In this document: one piece after another, positions 11,724-22,473 of the stretch | Numbering within the stretch: the first letter of the stretch is position 1 | Layout: each line of letters starts with the position of its first letter | From: Rhynchopus sp. YZ270_cl-10 | Lineage: Eukaryota; Euglenozoa; Diplonemea; Diplonemida; Diplonemidae | Length of the DNA: 64,000 nucleotides | Assembly: GCA_964035575.1 (NCBI GenBank) | Contig: OZ037869.1 | Span: forward strand, 248,001 to 312,000 | Direction: 5' to 3' | Program-made: the position numbers and the translations under genes | Notes under the pieces: model-generated | The model's database searches: none | Seen by the model: only the letters and a program-made list of their open reading frames with translations | Told to the model about the DNA's origin: nothing

Positions 11724-12329
11724 TTATTTTTGTGAAAAAAAAAAAAGGGGGGGGAAACGAAAAAGAAAAAGAAACCAACAGAAGCGGTTGGGTACAATGA
11801 TCCCAAGTCGTGTGTAAGAAAAGCAGATTTAAACCAAATACAATTTCGGAACAAATAAATGCGTCATTTTTTAGAAAATTTGTGATTTTTTTTTTTAATC
11901 TCTGTAAATAGGTGAGTTGAAGTGGTGAGGGGAGGGGAAACGTATGGAAAGAAAAGAGGCGGCGGGGTAGAAAAGGAAGAACAAAAAATGGTGGATTTTT
12001 TTTCAAAGGAAAACTAAACTCGGCTCGAAAAGAGAAAAAAAAAGAAGAAAAAAACAATAATAATAACGAATGACACACAACGTATCCTCAAAAAAAGGCG
12101 TTGCTGAAAAGCCGCGCACATTTATTTTTTGAATGATATCTATGCCAGCTATTGCTCTCCTCTGTATTGAGGGAAACCCCACCCCCACCACACCATAGTT
12201 TCCCCCCCCTCTCTCTCCTTTGAAAGAGAAAAAAAACGCTCTCAAGATCCTCCACGAAGAAGAATTTTCGAGGAGTATTTTATTTTTCTTGAAAGCGGTT
12301 ATAGTGTACAAGAAATCACTCTTTTTTTT
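11724..12329. other. Spacer; no gene seen
   Basis: A/T-rich with long A and T runs. I see no coding region or clear repeat. Confidence 0.5.
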
Positions 12330-14657
12330 TCACCCCACCACAGTCGCCCTGGGACTCAGGGACAAATTGAACCGAAGCCGTCTTGGGTTGAGGTGCGCTT
12401 CGCTGTTTCCGGTACTGATTTGCTTTGGTGGGCGTGGGACAGATGACGCTTCCTTCGCAGTGTTGCAGACGCTTCCTATGGAGAGGTGCGGACGCCGTTT
12501 GAATGCAGGGTGCACTGGGGGTTCGAGGAGGGTGGTGAACTGCGTCGGCTTGGCGGGTGGTGTGGGGAGACGCTCTCGTGGTGTTGGGTCGTCTGGCAGC
12601 CAGTGGAGAGGAAGTCGTTCTTCACTACCGCCACTACTACTCTCCAAAGGCATTGTCCCTTTCGCATCCTTCACAGAACGCCCTCCCGACAGCGGTTCTG
12701 CTCGCGGCACCTTGGTAGAATCTCGCAACGGCGCCAATAAACGTGCCCGGTCGCTTCGTTCTGCGTCCTTATGGTATTTCACCCATGCTGCCATCATGAG
12801 TTCTTGGCTTTTGCAGAGGCCGATGTCCACAGGGAGTGTCGTGCTGGTGGGTGCAGAGACAGGAGACATCTGGCTGGCAGTCGTTTCATCGACATCGTCC
12901 AGCGTAGGGGCGACCGTAGGAATATCGGTTGGTGCGAGCTTATAGAAGTCACCCCAGACACGACGTTCTTCATGCGCGCAAGAGAGATTCCGGTTCGCGC
13001 TACGCTGTCTCGATGGCTGCGCATGGCTAACCTGACCATCATGCGCATACTGCACCAAACTTACTATCGCCCCCGCCTCTTGATTGTCACGTACCTGTGT
13101 ACTATGTGACATCTCGATGACAGCCTTCTCTAATCTCCCAAATGCAGGGAACTGAGATGGCCCCTTATCCTCTGTGTCCATGTTGAGGGCTCGGAGGACT
13201 TCTTGGGGTGGGTCGACCGCGGGGTGTGGGGTGGTGGTGGTTGTGAGAGAGACCGCGTGTTTGGTGTGACGGAGAGCGTATGGGATGTCATAGTGTTGAT
13301 AGTAGACGAAACGTTTTGATGCGTCTGAGTCGATGATGCAGCCGTAGAGGCCAGAGCGTTCGTAGGCAAACCCAGAGGGGTGTGCGGTAGGCCGTTTGCA
13401 CCGTGCGCTGAAGGTGTCGACCATCTTTGAGTTGTTCTGCTGCTGCAGTGCAGTCGACTCAACCTCTTCATAATTCGGGTTGATGGTAAGTATTTCGACG
13501 TCAGGTTTGGTTTTAAGCTCAGTTCTCTTGGCTTTGTTTGCTTTGACAAATGCGTTGGTGCGGTTGGGTGCATAGCGGTATTTCGGTGCCTCCCATTTGC
13601 CGCTTGATTCTTTGATGCGTGGTGCGGTTTCTCGTTTCGATGATTTGAAGAAACGGCCTGATTTGTAGCCGTGGTATTGTGTGCAGCGTTTGTCCAGCTC
13701 TGCGTTGTCGCATAGGGAGCGTTCGGTCTTGGGTGCGAAGCAGGACAGAGAGGAGACCACCTGGCGTTCCGAGGAGAAGCTTGAGAGGAACGTCTCCACC
13801 CCCGCCTCGACCACCTTCTCGACGACTGCCGACGCTTCTGCAGGGAACTGTGCAGTGCTGCGCGGTACGCGAAGCAGGGACCCGCTGTTCCCATTCAGGC
13901 GGATAGACTCCAACAGCGAGACCACCGTCTGCTTCTGCTTGCTCCCCTGGCTCCCTGATTTAGAGGTGCTCTTCGTAGGAAACTCCCCCTCCCCCCACGG
14001 TGCTGGCTGGCTCACCTCCGACTGCCCCCGGTCCTCCCCATCCACGTTGTCCTCCCCAGGAACCAAAAGGAACATCCGCAAATTCGCGTTTTCATTCAAC
14101 AAATACGACGAAATGATCTGCTTGACATGCCGTGTCGTGCTGTGCACATCCACAACACGCACCTGAAAGCGGGGTACCGGGACTCCATCTTTTGAGGAAT
14201 ATGTTACGTTTGGTCGAGAGTTGAGCACCTGGTCGAGACGGCATCGGGAGACCTGGATTTCTCGTGGGAACGACTCTGTGAGGTGCTGTGCGATGGAGAG
14301 TGCGTGGGAGTGTCCGTTCAGACGTGCGGACTGCACCAAGACAACTTCAGAGTATGTATTGAGCTCTCTCTTTGGCGTTGGGTCGGGTGGTGCGACTGAC
14401 TCCTGTGTGCCGCAGAGACTGACCTGCCCGATCTTGACTGTACTGCGTGACACCTTGGAGACAGTGGTGGTTGCGGCGGAGTGGGGCCTGCTTGTGTTGC
14501 AGGCCGTGCTGGCATCGCCAGGCTTCGCATCTGGGATGGGCGGTACGGTGCTGGGGATGTCGACTGTCAGCATGTCATTCTCAGGTTGATTCGCACCCGT
14601 CGTCTCCTGCGAGAGAAGCACCTCTGGGGGTTGCGATGCCTCCATTGTTTCTGCCAT
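12330..14657 (-). CDS. Hypothetical protein, 775 aa, single exon
   Basis: A long intronless frame starts at ATG 14657 (MAETMEASQ). I do not recognise a family. The protein is hydrophilic and lacks a signal peptide or membrane span. Residues of roughly 105-205 look folded (an alternating hydrophobic stretch ending MFLLVPG), as does a Tyr-rich stretch near 440-490 (YERSGLYGCII then YYQHYDIPYALR). Much of the rest is Ser/Thr/Pro-rich and probably disordered, including the C-terminal Pro-rich tail. Codon composition resembles the neighbouring genes and the frame is open over 2.3 kb, so a real gene is likely. It may be a lineage-specific scaffold or cytoskeletal protein, which is a guess. Confidence 0.8.
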   Translation of the reverse strand: MAETMEASQPPEVLLSQETTGANQPENDMLTVDIPSTVPPIPDAKPGDASTACNTSRPHSAATTTVSKVSRSTVKIGQVSLCGTQESVAPPDPTPKRELNTYSEVVLVQSARLNGHSHALSIAQHLTESFPREIQVSRCRLDQVLNSRPNVTYSSKDGVPVPRFQVRVVDVHSTTRHVKQIISSYLLNENANLRMFLLVPGEDNVDGEDRGQSEVSQPAPWGEGEFPTKSTSKSGSQGSKQKQTVVSLLESIRLNGNSGSLLRVPRSTAQFPAEASAVVEKVVEAGVETFLSSFSSERQVVSSLSCFAPKTERSLCDNAELDKRCTQYHGYKSGRFFKSSKRETAPRIKESSGKWEAPKYRYAPNRTNAFVKANKAKRTELKTKPDVEILTINPNYEEVESTALQQQNNSKMVDTFSARCKRPTAHPSGFAYERSGLYGCIIDSDASKRFVYYQHYDIPYALRHTKHAVSLTTTTTPHPAVDPPQEVLRALNMDTEDKGPSQFPAFGRLEKAVIEMSHSTQVRDNQEAGAIVSLVQYAHDGQVSHAQPSRQRSANRNLSCAHEERRVWGDFYKLAPTDIPTVAPTLDDVDETTASQMSPVSAPTSTTLPVDIGLCKSQELMMAAWVKYHKDAERSDRARLLAPLRDSTKVPRAEPLSGGRSVKDAKGTMPLESSSGGSEERLPLHWLPDDPTPRERLPTPPAKPTQFTTLLEPPVHPAFKRRPHLSIGSVCNTAKEASSVPRPPKQISTGNSEAHLNPRRLRFNLSLSPRATVVG

Positions 14658-15691
14658 CCCACCCCTCCCTGGCTTGATCGGTTTGGTAAGGGAGAGGAAA
14701 TGATTTAAAATAATGAGATATGAGCAAAACCTTTAGACGCGGTGGGGCAACACAACCCCCCAGAGTCAACCCGCAAACCCCAGGGAGGCAGGCAGCACTC
14801 CAGAAAACCCCATGGTTCGGCCCACGAGAGGGGATTGATTTTGTGAAGTGGGTCTTTGTGATGAAACCCATCGTCCTCTCAGCGGATGAATATCGTCCAG
14901 GCTGCCGCATAAAAAAAATTCTGCTGTGGCAACATACTATTTGTTGCCTGATTGCGATGCCCTAAGTTGCTGAGGAAATTATTTTCAAGTTGTTACAGAA
15001 CTTTATTGTGATTGTGATGCCCAAGCTTGGGGCGGAAAGAAAAGTTACTTGTGTCTCTTCGTGTTGATAAGTATCGTGTTGCATTGCAGCATCCACATAT
15101 CTCACGAACTCAGAGCAGAGAACACAAAGAAAAAAAGGCTGGATAGTATGGGATGAAGGGGAGATGGGGTAATTTTTTTTTTTTCTTATTGAGAACCGTT
15201 GTTCTGGTGTGGACGGTGTGTGGGAGGGAGGGGGAAATAGAAGAATGTCCCCCTCACGGGGATCATTCATGTATAATGCAGTTTTATTTTTTTGTTTGGT
15301 TAGCTTTTTTTTGCCTTCGTTAAAGAAATATATTGCTAAGTGGAATCTGCAGTGGTCCAGGTACACATACCACCTAAAAAAGGGTACCTTAATACCTCGT
15401 TTTTTTTTCCTACCGTAAGCGCGTTCGTGTTGAAGAGGAAAGAATAAAGAAAAGAAAAGAAAAGTTTAAAAAGATGAACACAAAGCCTTTCTGCTTCGCC
15501 ATCATGAATAGGTGGGGTAGTAGGTGGTGGAGGACTAGGGGGAGTCCTGTGAGGTAATTTCAAATCATTCGAAACAGCGTGTGATTATTTTCTGTCTAAA
15601 AGTGGCAGAAAAAATTTTGACGCTTTTTCTGGGGAGGGGAGGGGATTTTTCTCAGGATTTTTGGGACATAAAACAACCAAAACAAAAGGAA

Positions 15692-15780
15692 TAGTTATTG
15701 ATGCAGGCATCTCAGGCTGACCCAACGTACGATGCCCAGCCCGGATGAAATACACAAAAAAAAAAGTACCCTGCGGCCAA
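15692..15780. repeat. Short dispersed repeat, copy 1
   Basis: It begins near TTGATGCAGGCAT and ends AAGTACCCTGCGGCCAA. A second copy lies 660 bp to the right. The two copies agree at both ends and differ in the middle, as expected for a short interspersed element. Confidence 0.65.
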
Positions 15781-16351
15781 AAAAAAAAAAGAAAGATGGA
15801 AATCGACGCACTGGTTCCCCGCGGGTTTTCGAACCCCAGAGAGCACTTCAAAAAAATAAAACGTTCACGCGCACTATTGCAGAACAAATGCATTGGTTGA
15901 GTTGGCAAATGGCCAGACGAAGGGGGAGGGGTTGCATTCAATTATTGCCTGGAGTCATGCACTACAGAATGCAAGACACAGATCGTCTCCTCAACTCGAG
16001 ATAGCAGTTATATTTTCCTTTTGAAACATTAGTCGCATTATTTAGCAAGCATCCCAAGGATGTGTTTGCACGCATAGCTATTTCCCCCTCCAAATACGCT
16101 ACTAGTCTATTAGGATTACATTGGATTGCTCTCCATCCAGTGCACATCTGTCCGATGTTTAAGTCAGACACATGGCGTAACGGAAAGGTTACTGCACAGA
16201 ATTTTCTCAAATAAAATATCTACAAAATGAAAGGCCAGAAGCCTGATATGCAAGGGCCGATTCGAGTGGGAAAAAGAAGGGGTTGACTCGACAATGTCAC
16301 ACACCTCAAACGAAGAGTAACTACCGTAGGGTTAAACAAAAACAAATAAGA

Positions 16352-16431
16352 GTTGTTGTTGATGCAGGCACCCCCCCCCGACTGACTTCGCCATCCTGAC
16401 GAAAGGCACAAAAAGTACCCTGCGGCCAACA
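16352..16431. repeat. Short dispersed repeat, copy 2
   Basis: It shares GATGCAGGCA and AAAAGTACCCTGCGGCCAA with 15692-15780 and has a C run in place of part of the middle. Confidence 0.65.
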
Positions 16432-17289
16432 AAAAGGTGTAAAAAGGAAACCTAATGGCTTGACCGTACCGCAGTGTGAACGGGGGGCGGGGTGCGTAAC
16501 CCCAAGGGTTGTGGCAGAGCAAGTTCTGACCTGACTGTAGGTCTTTCATACACCGAAAACAAAACAAAATGGGTCAAATTCTCAACCAACAATATACACT
16601 GCACTCTCCTCGAAGGAGGTGTGTTTCCATTCATTATGCCTTCTGTGAACACTGGCTAGAGCAATTGCAGCCGCATCCATTGTAAAATTTTTTTCGCAAA
16701 GATAAAACCCCCACCCCGCCCCACCCTCTCTCCCGACACCATGTGCCAAGACCCCGAAGAAGACCTTAACAGATGTCATATTTTGGGATATCCCTTATTA
16801 ACAGGAGCTGTTTTACACCCCTGGCTGAAGAAATCCACATTAAAAAAAAAAAAAAAAAGCAGCGGACGCACAAAAAAAACGATGCTGCTCGCTAATCAAA
16901 AGAAAAAGCAACAAAAGAAATGGTGTATTATGATGTGGCTGAAGGGGGGGTTCGCACTTCTTGCGTACTTCTGCACACCTTTTTTTTTTTTTTGCACCCC
17001 CATTCAGCCACTCCGCTGTATTTGGATTTTTCTTTGGAGTGCGTTTGCATTGAAAAAACATAAGTTAGATGCCACCAGCCTCTTTCGCTTGGTCAATTGT
17101 AGGGGGGAGATCGTGGGGAACCGCTCTTCGAACGAATTGCTCACGAAAACAGTTCGTTAAAAAGAAACCCATATTTCTACCCAAAAAAAAAAAAAAAAAA
17201 AAACGTTGCAGACAACAGGCTTTGCGCTAATTTTTGGCCCTTGGCCCGGGATTTTTGGATATTTTTGTGGTGCGTTTTTTTTTTGCAAA

Positions 17290-17880
17290 CCGGGGTTTCC
17301 TTAAGAAAACCAGAGAATCTCATATTTCATAGTAAGGGTACTTTAGAGTGTTTTTGTACACACATGTGACCCCACCGTGGAGAGCAATCGGCTCGCGCAA
17401 TCAAAAGAACGCAGAGAAAAGGGAAAATATAAAAAGAAAAAAGTTGGGTACCGTGCGCCTGCGGCGCTACCTGTTCCCTACCCTACTATATTTTTAAACA
17501 TGATGTACTTATGTACAGTGTTCATTTCTTTTGAGTACGACAATGCGCTGCTGAACCGTCTCCACCCCCGCTGCGTGAGGGCGGCACCCCTCCGAGGCCA
17601 TAACCGTCCTGGTTTTGGTTCTCACTCTTCTCTGTGGTCACAGAAACTCCATAGCTTCTTCAGTACATTGGTGTTTCCAGTCAAAACACCACAATTTCAT
17701 GCCAAGTTGGGTTTTCAGACTGAAAATGACCCTTGTTTACGGTATGGGTTCATATTTTGTAAAAAATTATGTCACTGAAATTTTGTCCATTTTTTCGAAT
17801 ATCCCCCACCACAAGCAGGAATTGGCTCAGAAATGCAACAACACGACCTCTTGGGCAGAAAAAGGAAATTTACGCACTTT
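17290..17880. repeat. Imperfect tandem duplication, unit 1
   Basis: Matching blocks include ACACACATGTGACCCCACCG, GAGAGCAATCGGCTCGCGC, CGTGCGCCTGCGGCGCTACC and CATTTTTTCGAATATCCCC. All recur in order in the next unit. Confidence 0.85.
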
Positions 17881-17889
17881 TTGAGACCG

Positions 17890-18240
17890 GGGTTTCTTTA
17901 CTAAAACCAGAGGAATCTCATAGTTCAGAGTACGGGTACCTTAGAGTGTTTTTGCACACACATGTGACCCCACCGTGGAGAGCAATCGGCTCGCGCAATC
18001 AAAGGAAAGCAGAGAAAAGGGAAAAGAAAAAGTTGGATACCGTGCGCCTGCGGCGCTACCTGTTCCCAGTCAAAAACACCACAATTTCATCTGAAGTTGG
18101 GTTTTCAGACTGAAAATGCCCCTTGTTTTAGGGGTATGGGTTCATATTTTGTGAAAATTTAAGGCACTAAAATTTTGTCCATTTTTTCGAATATGCCCCA
18201 CCACAGCGCGGGATTGGCTCGGAAATGCCACAGAACACTG
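17890..18240. repeat. Imperfect tandem duplication, unit 2
   Basis: This is the second unit, directly following the first. It lacks about 190 bp present in unit 1 (about 17485-17670) and carries scattered substitutions. No reading frame is conserved between units. Confidence 0.85.
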
Positions 18241-18893
18241 TTTTTTCACCCCCTGATGCACAACTGTTTGAGGTGCGTTTTTTTGGGCCCGGAACACGAT
18301 TTTTCAGATTTTTTTCCAAAAGTTAGCGCGAAGCCTGGCAGACAAATAGGGGGGTTCCTGATATCGTCAGGTTACCTTTTGTCAACTGTGTGGGGCAAGG
18401 AAAGCGTGATGTGAAAGGCGAATGTGATATGGGATATGTAGCCTAAGAACGGCAGATTCATGCCCAGTGTGTGGGGGGGAGGAGGAGGAGGAGGGGGAAG
18501 GGGCGATATGACGCCGTTAAAAAAACAAACAACAATGGTGTCCCGCGACTCCGTCTCTGCTTTTTATTTTGTTTGCACCCGCTTGACTACAACATAGTCA
18601 AAGAAAGAACAAAAAACAAACAAAAGCGTTTTAGGGCTTAGTTATTTTTTTTTTTGGTACGCGTCCGCGCGCGCTCAAATTTTTGGAAATCCAAAAATAA
18701 AAAATAAAAAATAAAAAATAAAAAAAAATATGCCGGTCACGGTGGCCCATTCCTACCCTTAGGGTAGGGTCCGCGGGGGGTACCCCATGGGGTACCCCCC
18801 AGACTACCCCATGGGGTACCCCCCAAATCTGAGGGGTACCCCATGGGGTACCCCCCAGACTACCCCCGGGGGTACCCCATGGGGTACCCCCGG

Positions 18894-19047
18894 TACAGGT
18901 ACACAGGTACACAGGTACCCAGGTACACAGGTACACAGGTACACAGGTACACAGGTACACAGGTACACAGGTACACAGGTACACAGGTACACAGGTACAC
19001 AGGTACACAGGTACACAGGTACACAGGTACACAGGTACACAGGTACA
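18894..19047. repeat. (ACAGGTAC)n minisatellite
   Basis: About 19 tandem copies of an 8-bp unit flanked by GGTACC-rich palindromic sequence. A short array of the same unit lies at 63429-63480 in element 2. Reading frames across it only decode the repeat. Confidence 0.95.
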
Positions 19048-19251
19048 GCCAGAGTGCCAGAGTCAAGGGTCCGCGCGGGGTCCGCCCCCCGATGACATAA
19101 CGAAGTATCGCTTGAAAATACCGTTCAATATATGTTGCTTGGTGTGCATGAAGAAGGACACACAAGGTATATCAAACGATAAATCAATCAGATAAACGTT
19201 ACATCATCGGAAAATTGTTGGCACCGCCCCCCTGTCTTCGTATTTATTACC

Positions 19252-20045
19252 CCGTCGACAGGCCAAACAGCGTTGGGCTCAGAAGAAGCAGTGCAAGACA
19301 GTCACTGGGGATCAACATGAGAACCAACTCCCAACAACACAGGCTACCGAAGTAGCAGGTGGGGTGTTGCGGGTGTTTGGGGTGAGAAAATCGATTTTGG
19401 TAAGTTGCAGCAGAACATTCTTAAGTTCGCACTAGTCGAGAGAGGCTTACCCGCTGCAGTGAAGCAGTGCACCCATTTAAGGGTGGAGAAGCGTGACACG
19501 CACATACAAGTATGTACGTTACTTCAACAAAGGCTGAATTCTGGTAATTCTAAGGGATGTGAATTCAGCCACCACGCAGGTAGTGTTTTAAGGTTCCTCG
19601 CTTTGTGCTACACAGCGGACTCATGACACAAAGGAGTTGCCCCCGCTCTCTTTCGCGCAAACTTAAGAAAATTCTGGAGTCACTACAACCTGGCGTGCGG
19701 GTACAGATGCATTGCTTTGTTCTTTCCTCAAAGTCATATCTGATCTCTCGGGTCTGTACTAAAGTCAGTGTTTAGATAAGCATCCACTTGACTCGTTCTA
19801 ACAACCGTTGAAATCTAGAACAAAACAATACACTGCCCCTTCTCACACCAAGCCGCCATGCTTCAAGAGCATGCCCTGGGCAAAAATTACTGTGACAAAA
19901 ATTGGTTTTCTGGGGGAACGCGATATTTTCTTGTGCCTACTGTAGTCCTCCGCAAGAGCAGAGGACAGACTTTCCGGATCCCGAAGTCGAATTTTTTGCA
20001 CTAGCTATGCTCCCTGGGTTAAATGGCTATAGCAGTGACTGACTA
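19252..20045 (+). ncRNA. Hairpin-rich conserved module of element 1 (candidate structured RNA)
   Basis: This is homologous to 61160-61885 but has no conserved reading frame. Shared stem-loops include CTGTC/GACAG at the left, CATGCT/AGCATG, TCCTC/GAGGA with a loop of different length, and a bulged CACT-GCTAT/ATAGC-AGTG near the right end. Conserved stems with varying loops suggest selection on RNA structure. No known RNA family was recognised. The strand is a guess. Confidence 0.45.
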
Positions 20046-20785
20046 AGAGTTTCATAATAATTGGGGCGGTCTATGGGGTGGGTTAATGGAAAAATTGGTT
20101 TAAAAACCCAACTTTTGCGGTCCCCACCCGGTTTGCAATAATTGCACCAGCTCTTCCATCGGCACTGTTTCGCTGTCACGATGAAGGGTCGTCGGTTCGG
20201 GTACCTGTTGAGAGAAATTGAGTGCAAAAGTAGAGACTACAACAAAAAAAATCAAACAAACAAACAAGAAGCCGCTCCGTACCTCTTCCATGCAAAAAAG
20301 AAAGTAAAAGACTGCCCTTCCTCAGTCCGGAAGTAGCACCTCATCCGGTTCCCTGACGTAAAAGAGTTGTAGAGGTTACGAGATGCCATGATAAAAAAGT
20401 AAAAGTGACAATTTTGACAATAAAAATATGCTTCGATTTACATCCGAGCGGGACAAAGGCGAAAAGGGGGAGCGGGGGGGTGTAAAAACCGGGGCTTAAA
20501 AACATACCTTGCAGCACTCGCTCGGCCTACTCTCCAGGTACGAGAACATCACTGCACGAACAATCCCACTGATACTGATACCTGCATTCTATTTGTTGCC
20601 ACATGGTAAAAATGACCAAAACTTCGACCAATTTTTTTTTTCTTCACAATTTGCTCATTGAGGCTTTGTATTTTTTGGGCCATTTATGACCCACCACGCC
20701 CGATTTTGGGCGAGAAGAAAAAAAAATTTGGGTCAAAAATCGACGCGTCTTTGGTAAAATCACGACTTTTCGGGCGCGAAACCAC

Positions 20786-20842
20786 GTTTTAGACCCCCAC
20801 AGATGCTCAAAAGTGCCAAATTTTGCTTTTAATGGCCTCAAA
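20786..20842. repeat. 57-bp block, copy 1
   Basis: It reads GTTTTAGACCCCCACAGATG at the left and TTTTAATGGCCTCAAA at the right. Other copies are at 21180-21236 and 63659-63716. Confidence 0.85.
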
Positions 20843-21116
20843 GGATCACGGGAGCACCCCTCGTAATTACGAGGGCTCCCCACGCCGTGACGTCGTCATT
20901 GCGCGCGTAATTTCCCACGTATGCGGGCGTGGTTGGTCATAAAATGGCCCAAAAACCCCAAACAAAACCTCAGATTGACCAAATCGAGGAAAAATTGTCA
21001 AGTCGAAATTTCAGCCAAAATACGGTCATTTTGGTTATACCCCGCGGTGTATGCAGTAGCTAGAACACGTACACAGCTAAGTTCCTAAGCGATTTCCTTC
21101 ACATTTTTCATGAAAA

Positions 21117-21300
21117 ATTGGTCAAAAATCGACTTGTCTTTGGTAAAAAAACCACGAAAAATCGGCTGCGCAAAACCGCGTTTTAGACCCCCACAGATGC
21201 TCAAAAGTGCCAATTTTTGCTTTTAATGGCCTCAAATCGTCGAAATTAGGCCTATATAGGGCAAAAAAAAATTTTTGAGAGTCCCTTTCCCTGGGAGGCA
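21117..21300. repeat. 57-bp block, copy 2, with extended homology
   Basis: Homology to element 2 extends beyond the core block, from about 21117 to the words CCCTTTCCCTGGGAGGC at 21299; it matches 63600-63779. In both elements a dense palindrome cluster follows directly. Confidence 0.85.
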
Positions 21301-21726
21301 ATAGCCACCGGGTGTGCAGGGGGTACCCCCCAGGGTCCGCGGGGGTACCCCATGGGGTACCCCAAACCCCCCAAAGGGTACCCCGCGCGGACCCTACCCA
21401 ACCCTGTGGGGTACCCCCTGGGGTAGCCCACGCGAGGGGGTACCCCCCGCGGACCCTACCCTGTGTGGTACCCTACCCTGCGGGGTACCCCTTTTGGGGG
21501 TACCCCCGGGGGTACCCCCAAAAGGGTCCGCTGGGCCACCGTGGTGTGGTGTGCATGGAAAAGTATAATAAAAAAAGTTGGAAAATTTCAACAATTTTTT
21601 TTTCGAATATTTTTTTTTTCGAAATATTTTTTTTTGGGCACAACATTGATTTTGCAGGCCAAAACAAGTTATTTTTTTTTGGTATTTGAGGTGATCCAGC
21701 GCACACTTTTCCACACTTTTTCACAC

Positions 21727-22062
21727 CGTGAAAACATGTGAAAATAAGTGAAAACGTGTGAAACCAAGGTGAAAATGTGTGAAATCAAGTGAAAACATGT
21801 GAAACCAAGTGAAAATGTGTGAAACCATGTGAAAATATGTGAAACCAAGTGAAAACATGTGAAACCAAGTGAAAACACCAAGTTTTTTTTCTGGAGGAAC
21901 CCACTCAGAGTGCGTGAAGCAGTTTTTTTTTCACTTTCGTACACACTTTTTCACACCGTGAAACCATGTGAAACCAAGTGAAAATGTGTGAAAATGTGTG
22001 AAACCATGTGAAAATGTGTGAAAATGTGTGAAACCAAGTGAAAATGTGTGAAAAAGCGTGAG
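21727..22062. repeat. GTGAAAAYATGT-type minisatellite
   Basis: Two arrays of degenerate 10-11-bp units (GTGAAAACAT, GTGAAACCAA, GTGAAAATGT), separated by about 80 bp, lie next to the right end of element 1. Both arrays open with ACACTTTTTCACACCGTG. Confidence 0.9.
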
Positions 22063-22473
22063 ACTGGATCACCTCAGTATTTTATTTTTTTTTGCGCGCG
22101 CGCGCTCAAAATTTGAGGGGGGTCCCGGACGCGTACCAAAAAAAAAAATAACTAAGCCCTTAGACAAAAAAAAATGGAAAATGAGCGTCACGGACGAATC
22201 ACAAATCTGAAGATTAACATAAAGAGCGTTTACTGCCGAGGGGCTTCCAACGCAAATCTATTTCACAATACCCATGAAACTAAGTGTTGGGTACGATGAA
22301 GCTAAGCCTCTTTGTACTGAATCACCTTCAATTAAAAAATTGGTGATAATACGGCGTATGCTTCCTCATCTTTAAAAAAAGTGAAGTTGTCAGTGTAAAA
22401 TTCACCCCCTTCCCGCCTTTATGGTAAAAACCACGACACGGAAAACTCATGCAAATTTTCTGAACCACCCCCC

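Larger units (their letters stand above)
14658..18633. other. Gene-free region with scattered repeats
   Basis: About 4 kb with no coding region I can support. It contains a pair of about 85-bp repeats (15692-15780, 16352-16431), a 0.6-kb imperfect tandem duplication (17290-18240) and many homopolymer runs. The stretches around 15000-15690 and 16440-17280 hold nothing recognisable. Confidence 0.6.
18634..22160. mobile_element. Large TIR-bounded composite element 1, no coding capacity (3.5 kb)
   Basis: The ends are inverted copies over about 35 bp: AGGGCTTAGTTA, a T run, then GGTACGCGTCCG on the left, with its complement ending at 22160. I found no clean target duplication. Order inside: clustered GGGGTACCCC palindromes, an 8-bp minisatellite, a hairpin-rich module (19252-20045), two copies of a 57-bp block, a second GGTACC palindrome cluster, and a 10-11-bp minisatellite. 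No transposase or other long frame is present. The module, the 57-bp block and an (ACAGGTAC)n array also occur in element 2 at 59948-64000. Confidence 0.75.

Noticed and set aside
18804-19165. Long frames rich in Cys/Tyr/Val on the minus strand
   Set aside because: They only translate the (ACAGGTAC)n array and neighbouring palindromes.
20644-20883. Conserved minus-strand peptide (RPLKAKFGTFEHLWGSKT) also readable at 63517-63744
   Set aside because: The frame is kept only because the 57-bp DNA block is nearly identical; it is not extended and has different surroundings in each copy.
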